From NCBI RefSeq assembly GCF_003477995.1, contig NZ_QUEM01000040.1, positions 1-14,688 of the forward strand: a stretch of DNA of 14,688 nucleotides, given 5' to 3'. Position 1 is the stretch's first letter. Every line of letters starts with the position of its first letter. Under the pieces are notes generated by a model. The model was not told the DNA's origin. It did no database searches and was given only the letters and a program-made list of their open reading frames with translations. The translations under genes were made by a program, and so were the position numbers. Shown piece after piece: positions 1 to 7,972 of the stretch. Source of the DNA: Bacteroides sp. OF04-15BH. Its GTDB lineage: Bacteria; Bacteroidota; Bacteroidia; Bacteroidales; Bacteroidaceae.

Positions 1-8
1 AATTTTCA

Positions 9-28
9 GGCGGTTTTTTAATTCCGCC
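9..28. terminator. Hairpin downstream of argB, possible terminator
   Basis: A GGCGG arm (9-13) and a CCGCC arm (24-28) can form a 5-bp GC stem with a 10-nt A/T-rich loop. It lies about 50 bp past the argB stop codon, which suits the end of the topA-aroK-speA-argB transcript. The U-tract is better on the plus strand (a T7 run starting about 7 nt after the stem) than on the minus strand, so it may instead serve, or also serve, a plus-strand unit outside the window. The stem is short and the call is weak. Confidence 0.35.
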
Positions 29-76
29 AACAGGTTTTTTTATAAGTTGTTTGTTCTCAGAGATTTATTTTCTGAA

Positions 77-856
77 TTATTTTTCAATAATGGTTCCTTG
101 CGTACCGTCGATGGCGGTGGCCATGGTGATGTTCACCTTGCTGACACCCGAGTGAATGGCCTGGAATGCGTTCTCCAGTTTGGGAATCATTCCGTCCTGG
201 ATGATGCCTTCTTCAACGTATTTCTTGAAGTCGGCTTCGTTCAGGTGGGCGATGACGCTATCCTCATCATTGGCGTCGCGCAGCACCCCTTTCTTTTCGA
301 AACAGTACACCAGAGTCACATCGAAGTAAGGAGCCAGTGCCTTGGCGGTTTCTCCGGCAATGGTATCGGCGTTGGTGTTGAGCATCTGTCCCTGTCCGTC
401 GTGGGTGAGTGGTGCCATAACCGGCACGATTCCCTTGTCAATCAGTTGGGAAAGCATCTCGCCGTCAGCCTGGTCCACATCGCCTACAAAACCATAGTCG
501 ATGTCCTTCACCGGACGTTTGTGCGAGCGGATCACATTCATGTCGGCACCGGTAAGTCCCAGCGCATTCACGCCCCGGGCCTGAAGTCCGGCCACAATAT
601 TCTTGTTGACCAGTCCGCCATACACCATAGTCACCACTTGCAGCGTCTGCGCGTCGGTGATGCGGCGTCCGTTTACCATGCGGCTTTCGATGCCAAGCTG
701 GGCAGCGATTTTGGTAGCCGAACGGCCGCCACCGTGCACCAGCACTTTATATCCTTCTACGCGGGCAAAGTCGTCGAGAAACTGTTTCAGGGTAGCTTCC
801 TCTTCAACAATCTTTCCGCCCACTTTGATTACAGTAAGTTTCTTTTTCATTGTCAT
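77..856 (-). CDS. argB: ArgB, N-acetylglutamate kinase (probably N-succinylglutamate kinase in this lineage)
   Basis: A 259-residue amino-acid kinase, the usual length for ArgB, which phosphorylates the gamma-carboxylate of an N-acylated glutamate in the second step of arginine synthesis in the cytoplasm. Visible motifs are the N-terminal KVGGK (residues 11-15), which binds the nucleotide phosphates, and HGGGRS (41-46), which contacts the acyl-glutamate. In Bacteroides the pathway is known to run on N-succinyl rather than N-acetyl intermediates, so the real substrate may be N-succinylglutamate; the sequence alone does not decide this. The start is ATG at 854-856, with a second in-frame ATG two codons later (848-850) as an equally plausible start. 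It is the last gene of the topA-aroK-speA-argB run, 9 bp after the speA stop, with AAAAAGG just upstream as a possible weak ribosome site. Confidence 0.93.
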   Translation of the reverse strand: MTMKKKLTVIKVGGKIVEEEATLKQFLDDFARVEGYKVLVHGGGRSATKIAAQLGIESRMVNGRRITDAQTLQVVTMVYGGLVNKNIVAGLQARGVNALGLTGADMNVIRSHKRPVKDIDYGFVGDVDQADGEMLSQLIDKGIVPVMAPLTHDGQGQMLNTNADTIAGETAKALAPYFDVTLVYCFEKKGVLRDANDEDSVIAHLNEADFKKYVEEGIIQDGMIPKLENAFQAIHSGVSKVNITMATAIDGTQGTIIEK

Positions 857-865
857 AATGCCTTT

Positions 866-2758
866 TTATTCCAGATAAGTATAACCGTACAGACCGGAGC
901 GGTAGTTGTTCAGGAACTCCTTACCCTCTTCGAGCGAGATCTTGCCCTCTTGAATGGAGCGTGATACCCATATTTCGAGGCGGCGTACCAGTTTCTTCGG
1001 TTCGTACTGCACGTATTCCAACACTTCGGCTACGGTTTCTCCGTCGATGGTCTTGTCAATGGAATATCCCTTCTCGTTCACGGTGATGTGTACGGCATTG
1101 GTGTCGCCGAACAGATTGTGCATATCACCCAGAATCTCCTGATAGGCACCTACCAGGAATACGGCCAGATAATAAGGCTCGCCCGGTTTGAGTTTGTGCA
1201 CCGGCAGGCTGTGCGACAGGTAACTGTTTGTCACGAAGTTGGCAATCTTACCGTCGGAGTCGCAGGTGATGTCCTGCAAGGTAGCCTGGCGCTCCGGACG
1301 TTCGTTCAGGCGCTGGATAGGCATGATCGGGAACAACTGGTCAATGGCCCAGGAATCCGGCAGGCTCTGGAACAGAGAGAAGTTGCAGAAATATTTGTCG
1401 GCCAGCAGCTTGTCCAATGTCCAAAGTTCTTCCGGAATATGCTTCTGGCTTTGGGCCAGCATGTTTACCTCGCGAGTTACGCTCCAGTACATGCTTTCAA
1501 TGTCGGCGCGTGTTCTCAAGTCCACAATGCCGTGGCTGAACAGGTCGAGCGATTCCTCGCGGATCTGCTGGGCATCGTGCCAGTCCTCCAACAGCGTTCT
1601 CGGGTTCAGATGATCCCAGATTTCGTACATATCCTTCACGAGCTGGTGGGCATCCGGAGCCGGTTCCCAGTTGTCGTCCATCTTAGGCAGGGAGGCTGTT
1701 TCCAGAACCTGCATGATGAGCACCGAGTGATGTGCCGACAGTGAGCGTCCGCTTTCGGTAATCAGGTTCGGGTGAGGGATATTGTTCTTGTTGGCTGCTT
1801 CTACGAAAGTATAGACACAGTCGTTGACATATTCCTGAATGCTGTAGTTCACGGAACTCTCGCTGTTGCTGGATTTGGTACCGTCGTAGTCCACTCCCAG
1901 TCCGCCACCGCAGTCCACAAACTCCACGTTGTAGCCCATCTTGTGCAGCTGCACGTAGAATTGTGAAGCCTCTCTCAGAGCAGTCTGGATGCGGCGTATC
2001 TTGGTAATCTGGCTTCCGATGTGGAAGTGAATCAGCTTGAGGCATTCCTTCATGTTGTTCTTCTCCAGGAAGTCGAGCGCTTCGAGCAATTCGCTGGAAG
2101 TAAGACCGAACTTGCTGGCGTCGCCGCCGCTTTCCTCCCATTTGCCGCTACCTGACGAGGCCAGCTTGATGCGGATACCGATGTTCGGAGTCACGTTCAG
2201 TTTTTTGGACACACGGGCAATGATGTTCAGTTCGTTGAGCTTCTCCACAACCAGGAAGATTCTCTTGCCCATTTTCTGTGCCAGCAGAGCCAGTTCGATG
2301 TAGTTCTGATCTTTGTATCCGTTGCAGATAATCGGAGAGTCAGAATCTGTGTTCACTGCAATCACGGCATGCAGTTCGGGTTTGGAACCGGCTTCAAGGC
2401 CCAGGTTGAACTTCTTTCCGTGGCTGATGATTTCTTCTACCACGGGGCGCATCTGGTTCACCTTGATGGGGTAGATGATAAAGTTCTCTGCCTTGAAATC
2501 ATACTCTTTGGCTGCCTTTTCGAAGCAGGTGCTGGTCTTTTCGATCCGGTTGTCCAGAATGTCCGGGAAACGGAGCAATACGGGCACGGATACATCATGT
2601 AGGGCCAGTTCGTTGACCAGTTCTTTCAGGTCGACCTGCACGCTGTCTTTTCGAGGTGTAACATAAACGTTACCTTTCTCGTTGATACCGAAGTAGTTCA
2701 CTCCCCAACCATTGATGTTGTAGAGCTCTTCTGAGTCTTCAATACGCCATTTTCTCAT
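866..2758 (-). CDS. speA: Biosynthetic arginine decarboxylase, PLP-dependent
   Basis: A 630-residue SpeA-type arginine decarboxylase (fold-type III, alanine-racemase-like barrel) that makes agmatine from arginine, the first step of the agmatine route to polyamines. The PLP-binding lysine is K99 in YPIKVNQ. HFHIGSQ (about 244-250) and the glycine loop CGGGLGVDYDG (about 283-293) bind PLP phosphate, ESGR (about 335-338) follows, and DITCDSDG near residue 499 carries the cysteine expected to reach across the dimer interface. The length matches bacterial SpeA. The ATG at 2756-2758 overlaps the aroK TGA stop (2755-2757) as ATGA, which implies translational coupling. Sharing an operon with argB puts an arginine-consuming and an arginine-making enzyme under one promoter. 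Confidence 0.95.
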   Translation of the reverse strand: MRKWRIEDSEELYNINGWGVNYFGINEKGNVYVTPRKDSVQVDLKELVNELALHDVSVPVLLRFPDILDNRIEKTSTCFEKAAKEYDFKAENFIIYPIKVNQMRPVVEEIISHGKKFNLGLEAGSKPELHAVIAVNTDSDSPIICNGYKDQNYIELALLAQKMGKRIFLVVEKLNELNIIARVSKKLNVTPNIGIRIKLASSGSGKWEESGGDASKFGLTSSELLEALDFLEKNNMKECLKLIHFHIGSQITKIRRIQTALREASQFYVQLHKMGYNVEFVDCGGGLGVDYDGTKSSNSESSVNYSIQEYVNDCVYTFVEAANKNNIPHPNLITESGRSLSAHHSVLIMQVLETASLPKMDDNWEPAPDAHQLVKDMYEIWDHLNPRTLLEDWHDAQQIREESLDLFSHGIVDLRTRADIESMYWSVTREVNMLAQSQKHIPEELWTLDKLLADKYFCNFSLFQSLPDSWAIDQLFPIMPIQRLNERPERQATLQDITCDSDGKIANFVTNSYLSHSLPVHKLKPGEPYYLAVFLVGAYQEILGDMHNLFGDTNAVHITVNEKGYSIDKTIDGETVAEVLEYVQYEPKKLVRRLEIWVSRSIQEGKISLEEGKEFLNNYRSGLYGYTYLE

Positions 2759-3291
2759 TCTGCTTGTTTGTTAAGTAGTTCCTGAATTAAACGGACGGAG
2801 TCCTTGATTCTATCTATGCTGTTTAATAATGTAATGTCAAAAATGTAATCGGCCTTGCTGTAGAACGGTTCTCTCTTGGCCAGTGATTCCGTGATGTATT
2901 GCATCAGTTCCTCATCGGTCTTGTTCTTCAGCAGGGGGCGTTCGTTCTTTCCCATCTTCAGGTGCTGGAAAAGAATTTCAGGAGTGGCCTTGAGATACAC
3001 GGTCTGTGCCTTGGAGTTCATGAACTCAATGTTGTCGAAGAAACAGGGAGTACCTCCGCCACAGGAAATGACGATATTCTCAAAATCGGCTACCTCGTAG
3101 AGCATCTTTCTTTCGATATCGCGGAATCCGGCTTCGCCTTTCTCGTCGAAAATCTGCTGGATGGTGCGGTGATAACGCTCTTCGATGAACCAGTCCAGAT
3201 CGCAGAACTGTACGTTCATTTCGCGGGCCAGGGCCTTACCGAGTGTGGTCTTGCCGGCTCCCATATAACCAATGAGGATGATTCTTGTCAT
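2755..3291 (-). CDS. aroK: Shikimate kinase
   Basis: A 178-residue shikimate kinase, which phosphorylates shikimate with ATP in the pathway to chorismate and aromatic amino acids. Seen in order: Walker A loop GYMGAGKTT (8-16), DLD (31-33) for magnesium and shikimate, substrate arginine R57 in FRDIE, the GGGTP loop (78-82), lid arginine R118 in NERPLL, and R140 in KREPFY. The start ATG at 3289-3291 is chosen because the protein then begins MTRIILIG, exactly where the family begins. Reading further upstream adds 26 residues that are only topA sequence in another frame. The start overlaps the topA stop by 4 bp (ATGA), and the stop overlaps the speA start the same way. The paralog name aroL is possible, but the context gives no reason to prefer it. 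Confidence 0.94.
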   Translation of the reverse strand: MTRIILIGYMGAGKTTLGKALAREMNVQFCDLDWFIEERYHRTIQQIFDEKGEAGFRDIERKMLYEVADFENIVISCGGGTPCFFDNIEFMNSKAQTVYLKATPEILFQHLKMGKNERPLLKNKTDEELMQYITESLAKREPFYSKADYIFDITLLNSIDRIKDSVRLIQELLNKQAE

Positions 3292-5633
3292 TTCTTTTTT
3301 GTATAAGTTCTTTTGCTTCTTGTAGTCTTGGCCGGTTTCTCGTCCTGCTCCTTGATCACTTCCAGGCACTCTTCGAGCGACAGGTCGCGGGCTTTCTCCG
3401 CCAGATTCTTCGGCAGGCGGTAGTTCTTGCCCTTATAAGCCAGGTAAGGACCGTAGCGGCCGTTGAGGATTTCCAGTTCCGGCTCCTCGGTAAATGTCTT
3501 GAGATGGCGCTCTTCTTCGGCCTTTCTCTTTTCCTGAATCAGGGTCACCGCCTCGTCGAGCGTAATGCTCAGCGGATCTTTTCCGGCAGGAATAGACACA
3601 TATTTCTTGTCGTGCAGAATATAAGGACCGAAGCGTCCGGCACCGACACTCACCTCTGTACCTTCGAATTCACCGAGTGTGCGCGGCAGTTTGAACAGGT
3701 CGAGTGCTTCTTCGAGTGTGATGGTTTCCATGCTCTGTCCCTGCTTCATCTGGGCAAAGCGCGGTTTTTCCTTGTCGTCGGCGCTGCCGATCTGTACCAC
3801 CGGACCGAAACGTCCGATCTTGACAAACACCGGTTTTCCGGATTTCGGATCTGTACCCAGTTCGCGTTCGCCCACTTTGTGTTCCGACTTCACGTTCAGG
3901 GTCTTTTCCACCAGCGGAGAGAATTCCTGATAGAAATCCTGCATCAACTTGGTCCATTCCGTCTTTCCTTCGGCCACTTCGTCAAATCGCTTTTCTACTT
4001 CGGCCGTGAAGTTATAGTCCATGATTTCAGGGAAGAACTGCAACAGGAAGTCGTTCACGACGATACCCACATCGGTAGGAATCAGCTTGTTTCTTTCGGC
4101 TCCGATGATGGTCTGCTTCGTCGTCTCGCTGATCTGATCCTGTTTCAGCATCAGAGTGGTCTGTTCTTTTTCTTCACCGCTCTTGTCTCCCTTGGTCACG
4201 TATTCACGCTGCTGTATGGTGCTGATGGTCGGTGCGTAAGTAGAAGGACGGCCGATGCCCAGCTCTTCGAGCTTTTTCACCAGGCTGGCTTCGTTGTATC
4301 TTGGCGGATGCTGTGAGAACCGTTGTGTGGCGGTAACCTCTTTGCGGTTCAGGGTTTCGCCGATGCTCAGAGGCGGCAGCAGTCCGCTTTCCGTATCGTT
4401 GGCTTCGGCATCCTCGTCACGGGTCTCGCGGTACACTTTCAGGAAACCGTCGAACTTGATGACCTCTCCGGTGGCAACGAAAGTATATTGGCTCTTGTCC
4501 GACTGGATGGAAACGGTTGTCTTTTCCAGTTCGGCATCGGCCATCTGTGAGGCGATGGTTCTCTTCCAGATCAGGTCATAGAGACGCTTCTCCTGTGGAG
4601 TACCGTCAATCTCGGTCTGGTCCATGTAGGTAGGACGGATTGCTTCGTGTGCTTCCTGTGCTCCTTTGGATTTGGTCTGGAACTGGCGGCTCTTCACATA
4701 CTGGCTTCCCATAGAGTCCGTAATCACCTGGATGCAGGCGTTGATACAGAGTGACGACAGGTTCACCGAGTCGGTACGCATGTAGGTAATCTTTCCGGAC
4801 TCATAAAGCTTTTGGGCAATCATCATGGTCTGTGCCACGGTAAAGCCCAACTTGTGAGCCGCTTCCTGTTGCAGGGTAGAAGTGGTGAACGGTGCCGACG
4901 GAGTGCGCTTCTGCGGACGGGTGGCAATGTCGTCAATACGGAAGGCAGCTTGCTTGCAGCTTTCCAGAAAGGCCATGGCCTCTTCTTTGGTCTTGAAGCG
5001 CTGGCTCAGTTCCGCCTTGATTTCGGTTTTGCTTTCCGGTACCTCAAACAGAGCGGTTACACGGTAGTTGGCTTCGCTCTTGAACTGCTGGATTTCGCGC
5101 TCTTTCTCCACAATCAGGCGCACGGCCACGCTTTGTACGCGTCCGGCAGACAGAGCCGGTTTTACCTTTTTCCAGAGTACGGGCGACAGCTTGAAACCCA
5201 CAATGCGGTCGAGCACACGGCGCGCCTGCTGCGCGTTGACCAGGTTCAGATCAATCTGTCGGGGATGTTCTATGGCCGAGAGAATGGCCGGTTTGGTAAT
5301 TTCATGAAAAACAATACGCTTGGTATGCTCTGGTTTCAGATTCAGCACCTCGTATAAATGCCAGGAGATGGCTTCTCCTTCGCGGTCCTCATCGGATGCC
5401 AGCCACACCGTTTCGGCTTTCTCAGCCTGACTTTTCAGTTCGTTCACCAGTTTGGCTTTCTCATCGGGGATTTCATATTCTGGGGTAAATGTGTTTGTAT
5501 CTATACTGAATTCTTTCTTTTTCAGATCGCGGATATGTCCGTAACTCGATAAAACTTTGTAGTCAGATCCTAAAAACTTCTCGATCGTCTTTGCCTTGGC
5601 AGGAGACTCCACGATAACCAGATTCTTTTGCAT
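3288..5633 (-). CDS. topA: DNA topoisomerase I (type IA)
   Basis: A 781-residue type IA topoisomerase that relaxes negative supercoils by passing DNA through a transient single-strand break. The Toprim domain opens with VIVESPAKAKTIEKFLG (E9 is the general acid/base position) and has SDEDREGE (80-87), whose D81, D83 and E85 bind magnesium. The nucleophile is Y284 in TYMRTDS. ELGIGRPSTYAP follows near 456-467. The C-terminal part contains three copies of a GR(F/Y)GP repeat, near residues 606, 665 and 725. It lacks the four-cysteine zinc ribbons of E. coli TopA and ends in a Lys/Arg-rich tail that probably binds DNA non-specifically. It is the first gene of the operon with aroK, speA and argB, and a clear -7 box lies 32-39 bp upstream. 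Confidence 0.97.
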   Translation of the reverse strand: MQKNLVIVESPAKAKTIEKFLGSDYKVLSSYGHIRDLKKKEFSIDTNTFTPEYEIPDEKAKLVNELKSQAEKAETVWLASDEDREGEAISWHLYEVLNLKPEHTKRIVFHEITKPAILSAIEHPRQIDLNLVNAQQARRVLDRIVGFKLSPVLWKKVKPALSAGRVQSVAVRLIVEKEREIQQFKSEANYRVTALFEVPESKTEIKAELSQRFKTKEEAMAFLESCKQAAFRIDDIATRPQKRTPSAPFTTSTLQQEAAHKLGFTVAQTMMIAQKLYESGKITYMRTDSVNLSSLCINACIQVITDSMGSQYVKSRQFQTKSKGAQEAHEAIRPTYMDQTEIDGTPQEKRLYDLIWKRTIASQMADAELEKTTVSIQSDKSQYTFVATGEVIKFDGFLKVYRETRDEDAEANDTESGLLPPLSIGETLNRKEVTATQRFSQHPPRYNEASLVKKLEELGIGRPSTYAPTISTIQQREYVTKGDKSGEEKEQTTLMLKQDQISETTKQTIIGAERNKLIPTDVGIVVNDFLLQFFPEIMDYNFTAEVEKRFDEVAEGKTEWTKLMQDFYQEFSPLVEKTLNVKSEHKVGERELGTDPKSGKPVFVKIGRFGPVVQIGSADDKEKPRFAQMKQGQSMETITLEEALDLFKLPRTLGEFEGTEVSVGAGRFGPYILHDKKYVSIPAGKDPLSITLDEAVTLIQEKRKAEEERHLKTFTEEPELEILNGRYGPYLAYKGKNYRLPKNLAEKARDLSLEECLEVIKEQDEKPAKTTRSKRTYTKKK

Positions 5634-5664
5634 CGTATTTATTATATTAAAAATATATCGGGCG

Positions 5665-5672
5665 CAAAAGTA
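5665..5672 (-). promoter_or_regulatory. -7 promoter box of the topA operon
   Basis: On the minus strand this reads TACTTTTG, a full match to the Bacteroidetes primary sigma factor -7 consensus TAnnTTTG. Transcription would start near 5658, giving a leader of about 25 nt before the topA ATG. No good TTTG is seen 19-21 nt upstream, so the -33 element is poor; that stretch is A/T-rich, with a long homopolymer run. This is the only clear promoter seen for the four-gene operon. Confidence 0.65.
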
Positions 5673-5738
5673 GAAAAAAAAGCTAGATACACCTTATATA
5701 TTGTTTTTTTTTTCTCGGTCTTCCTATTTTTTTATTTT

Positions 5739-6290
5739 TTATTTGAGATAAGGAGCCAGCAGATTCCCTTCCAGAATCATCCGGATGCCCTTCTGCACGG
5801 ACTGAAGTCCGAAAGCCTCGGGAGAAATTTCGTTCAGAGGAACCCAAAAACTGTCGGCCACATCATCCATCGCCTTCAGCGTGCGGTGATCGGGTGCCAC
5901 GCACACGAAAAACAGGTCCAGCGTATGGACCATAAAGCCCGAGTAGAGATACAGATTGGGCAATGAGAACAGGTAGTGCGTTTCACGGACATCCAGTCCG
6001 GTTTCTTCCTTCACTTCGCGGATCACTCCCTGTTCTGCTGTTTCAAAACAGTCACAAAAACCGCCCGGCAGGTCCAGCGTGCCGCGTGCCGGTTCCTTTC
6101 CCCGTCGGCATACAAGCAGTTCGTTCCGCTCGTTGACAATCACGGCCACAGAGGCCGTACTCGGGTTGAAATAGTAGGTAAACCCGCATGAATTGCAGTG
6201 TTTCGACTTGCTGTCGTGAATCACAAAGTCCTGCGAACCGCATTTGGGGCAGAATAAAAACTGCTTGAATGGATGTTCCTGATTTTCCAT
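5739..6290 (-). CDS. NUDIX hydrolase with N-terminal zinc ribbon
   Basis: A 183-residue protein that hydrolyses a nucleoside diphosphate linked to another group; the exact substrate cannot be read from the sequence. The N-terminus holds a zinc ribbon with C14-x2-C17 and C32-x2-C35, like the ribbon of NudC-type NADH pyrophosphatases. A complete Nudix box follows: G77, E83, R91, E92, E95, E96 and G98 fit G-x5-E-x7-RE-x2-EE-x-G. The magnesium-binding glutamates are all present, so it should be active. It is transcribed alone from the promoter at 6316-6345 and is followed by about 100 bp of A/T-rich DNA before topA on the same strand. Housekeeping removal of damaged nucleotides or ADP-ribose-type compounds is possible but is inference. 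Confidence 0.88.
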   Translation of the reverse strand: MENQEHPFKQFLFCPKCGSQDFVIHDSKSKHCNSCGFTYYFNPSTASVAVIVNERNELLVCRRGKEPARGTLDLPGGFCDCFETAEQGVIREVKEETGLDVRETHYLFSLPNLYLYSGFMVHTLDLFFVCVAPDHRTLKAMDDVADSFWVPLNEISPEAFGLQSVQKGIRMILEGNLLAPYLK

Positions 6291-6315
6291 GAATTCGATG
6301 TTTTTTAGTGGAAAA

Positions 6316-6345
6316 CAAAGTTATATATTTCTTTTTTAAAATCAA
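6316..6345 (-). promoter_or_regulatory. Promoter of the NUDIX gene
   Basis: On the minus strand TTG (6343-6345) is followed by exactly 19 nt and then TAACTTTG (6316-6323), a full match to the Bacteroidetes -7 consensus TAnnTTTG. The start site would be near 6309, giving a leader of about 20 nt. Its -33 region nearly abuts that of the divergent plus-strand promoter. Confidence 0.72.
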
Positions 6346-6348
6346 GAT

Positions 6349-6379
6349 TTTGTATATCAAAGCAGAAAAATTATATTTG
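6349..6379 (+). promoter_or_regulatory. Promoter of the 485-residue membrane protein gene
   Basis: TTTG (6349-6352), a 19-nt spacer, then TATATTTG (6372-6379) matches both boxes of the Bacteroidetes primary promoter. Transcription would begin near 6386, about 23 nt before the ATG at 6409. It points away from the NUDIX promoter, and the two -33 boxes are 3 bp apart. Confidence 0.72.
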
Positions 6380-6408
6380 TAAGGGAATCCCGTAAATCCG
6401 ATACCGCC

Positions 6409-7866
6409 ATGCTGAATATTGAGACGAAGAAGCATGATCAGTTCACCCTGGAGATGAAAGTGGGATATTCTCACGGCGACCAGCGCTTTCCGGTGAGTGA
6501 TTTTGTTATGAACACTTGGGTGTTCATACCGGATTCCTTGTATATCAACCAAAAAACTTACACAAAATCAGATTTTTATCGCGACACGCGTTCGCACATC
6601 CGTCTGATGACTCCCATCTATTCGCTGCACGAGCTGGTGGAAGCGGACTGTCCGCCTTTTCAGTTGCTTGCGGCTTCCTGGGAGAATTATCGTCGCGATG
6701 CCTCTTTGGAGAACCGGAAAGAACTGGAGCATCAGCTGAAGATGTTGGGCAATATCGTGCGCAGTGCCTTGCGTTCACGGGGCAGGGCCTTGGCGTTGGA
6801 GAAGGATTCCGGGCGCGCACTTTCCCTGCTTACCGAAACCTTTCAGGATATAGCCTTTGTGCAGTCCCGTTTGCGTACGCTGTTCCTTCCGAAGAGTCAG
6901 ACTGATGCTTCGGTTGAAGCGCCCTCTGCCTTCCGGAAAACCGATGCCTATATCGCCTGTACGGTTGCCTTCTATCTGAGCAAAGTGTCCACGGTGATGA
7001 AGGAACACCACCGCCCGATACGCGAGGCGGTGCAGAATCTGTTTGTCTCTTATTTTGAGCCGGAGCAGGAATACCTGACGGCACAGGGATATCCCGTGCC
7101 GATGTTGCGTGACAAGTTGCGCAATCAGGAGTATCTCAAACAGATGTCCGCATTGCGCCGTTTTGTGGAGAGCGACCTGTATCTTTTTGTCCGTAAGAAA
7201 AACAACACTTTTCTGGCACAGCAGATTCTGTTTATGCTGGCGGCGGGACTGAGTATGATCTTTGCTACCATTGTGTCGTTTTCCTTTCAGCAGACTTACG
7301 GTAACTTCACCCGTCCGCTGTTTATTGCTTTGGTGGTGAGTTATATGTTTAAAGACCGCATCAAAGACTTCCTGCGCTATTGGTTCGCCAATAAGCTGGG
7401 CAGCAAATATTATGACTATCGCACCAAGCTCGACATGCGCGGAAAATATATCGGCCAGGGTAAGGAAGGCTTTGATTTTGTGAATGAAACCCGTATTCCC
7501 GAAGAAGTGAAGAATCTGCGCATGCAGGGTGAAGAAGATCCCGATTCGGTTCCTCCCGAATCCATCCTGCTGTACCGGCGCCGCATGATTCTTTTCGGTC
7601 GCCGTCTGTCGCGGCTCAGCCGTTATGCCTTTCCCGGAGTGAATGAGATAATCCGTATCAATCTGAAGGATTTTTTGCGTCGTATGGATAATCCGCATAC
7701 AGGGGTACCGGTGTTCCAGAAAACGGGAGATTTTCAGGAAGTGCAGGTAGAACGGCTGTATCACTTGGTGTTCATCGTTCAGTTCAGTTATCAGGGGCAT
7801 ATTTACTACAAGCGTTATCGTCTGGAGGTGAACCGTCGCGGTTTGAAGCAAGTCCGCGAGTGGTAA
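6409..7866 (+). CDS. Uncharacterised two-helix membrane protein
   Basis: I do not recognise the family of this 485-residue protein. It has a long, charged N-terminal part (1-265) without a signal peptide and two close hydrophobic segments, about 268-292 and 301-315. These form a hairpin with only a few residues between them, so both large ends should lie in the cytoplasm. The C-terminal part (about 316-485) is very basic, with RRR and FGRRLSRLSR near 390-400 and a final stretch rich in Tyr, Lys and Arg. No catalytic motif is obvious. The ATG at 6409 fits the promoter just upstream, and AAGGGAATCC in the leader is at most a weak ribosome site. It appears to be a single-gene unit, ending 106 bp before blaI. 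The continuous frame, good codon pattern and strong promoter make it a real gene. Confidence 0.85.
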   Translation: MLNIETKKHDQFTLEMKVGYSHGDQRFPVSDFVMNTWVFIPDSLYINQKTYTKSDFYRDTRSHIRLMTPIYSLHELVEADCPPFQLLAASWENYRRDASLENRKELEHQLKMLGNIVRSALRSRGRALALEKDSGRALSLLTETFQDIAFVQSRLRTLFLPKSQTDASVEAPSAFRKTDAYIACTVAFYLSKVSTVMKEHHRPIREAVQNLFVSYFEPEQEYLTAQGYPVPMLRDKLRNQEYLKQMSALRRFVESDLYLFVRKKNNTFLAQQILFMLAAGLSMIFATIVSFSFQQTYGNFTRPLFIALVVSYMFKDRIKDFLRYWFANKLGSKYYDYRTKLDMRGKYIGQGKEGFDFVNETRIPEEVKNLRMQGEEDPDSVPPESILLYRRRMILFGRRLSRLSRYAFPGVNEIIRINLKDFLRRMDNPHTGVPVFQKTGDFQEVQVERLYHLVFIVQFSYQGHIYYKRYRLEVNRRGLKQVREW

Positions 7867-7896
7867 AAACGGTTATTTCTATTAAAAATCAGGTTG

Positions 7897-7934
7897 TTTG
7901 CATTGTTTAACTATGATAATTAGTTGTATAAACT
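7897..7934 (+). promoter_or_regulatory. Candidate BlaI operator and weak promoter upstream of the repressor gene
   Basis: AACTA (7909-7913) and TAGTT (7921-7925) form an inverted repeat with a 7-nt spacer, and another AACT follows at 7931-7934, giving alternating half-sites. A TTTG at 7897-7900 lies 20 nt before TAGTTGTA (7921-7928), a poor match to TAnnTTTG, so the repeat would sit across the promoter as an autorepressing operator should. The canonical staphylococcal TACA/TGTA dyad is not present. All of this is motif reading. Confidence 0.3.
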
Positions 7935-7972
7935 GAAAAATACCGTTATTTGAAAAAACAAACCAGAGGATT

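Noticed and set aside
47..964. Long plus-strand frame of 305 codons opposite argB
   Set aside because: It is the mirror of argB and the end of speA. The minus-strand proteins have full family motifs; this one shows none and has no promoter or start context.
3292..3369. N-terminal extension of 26 codons for shikimate kinase
   Set aside because: It overlaps the topA coding region, and the family starts at MTRIILIGYMGAGK.
3285..4316. Plus-strand frame of 343 codons opposite the 3' half of topA
   Set aside because: Antisense to a clearly conserved topoisomerase, rich in Phe, His and Leu as antisense frames often are, with no recognisable domain.
6775..7851. Minus-strand frame of 358 codons opposite the 485-residue gene
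   Set aside because: The plus strand has a perfect promoter and plausible membrane helices; the minus frame is His/Gln-rich without a start context. The call rests on judgement since the plus-strand family is unknown.
7926..7929. Canonical TACA/TGTA BlaI dyad
   Set aside because: Only a lone TGTA is present; no facing TACA lies at the right distance.
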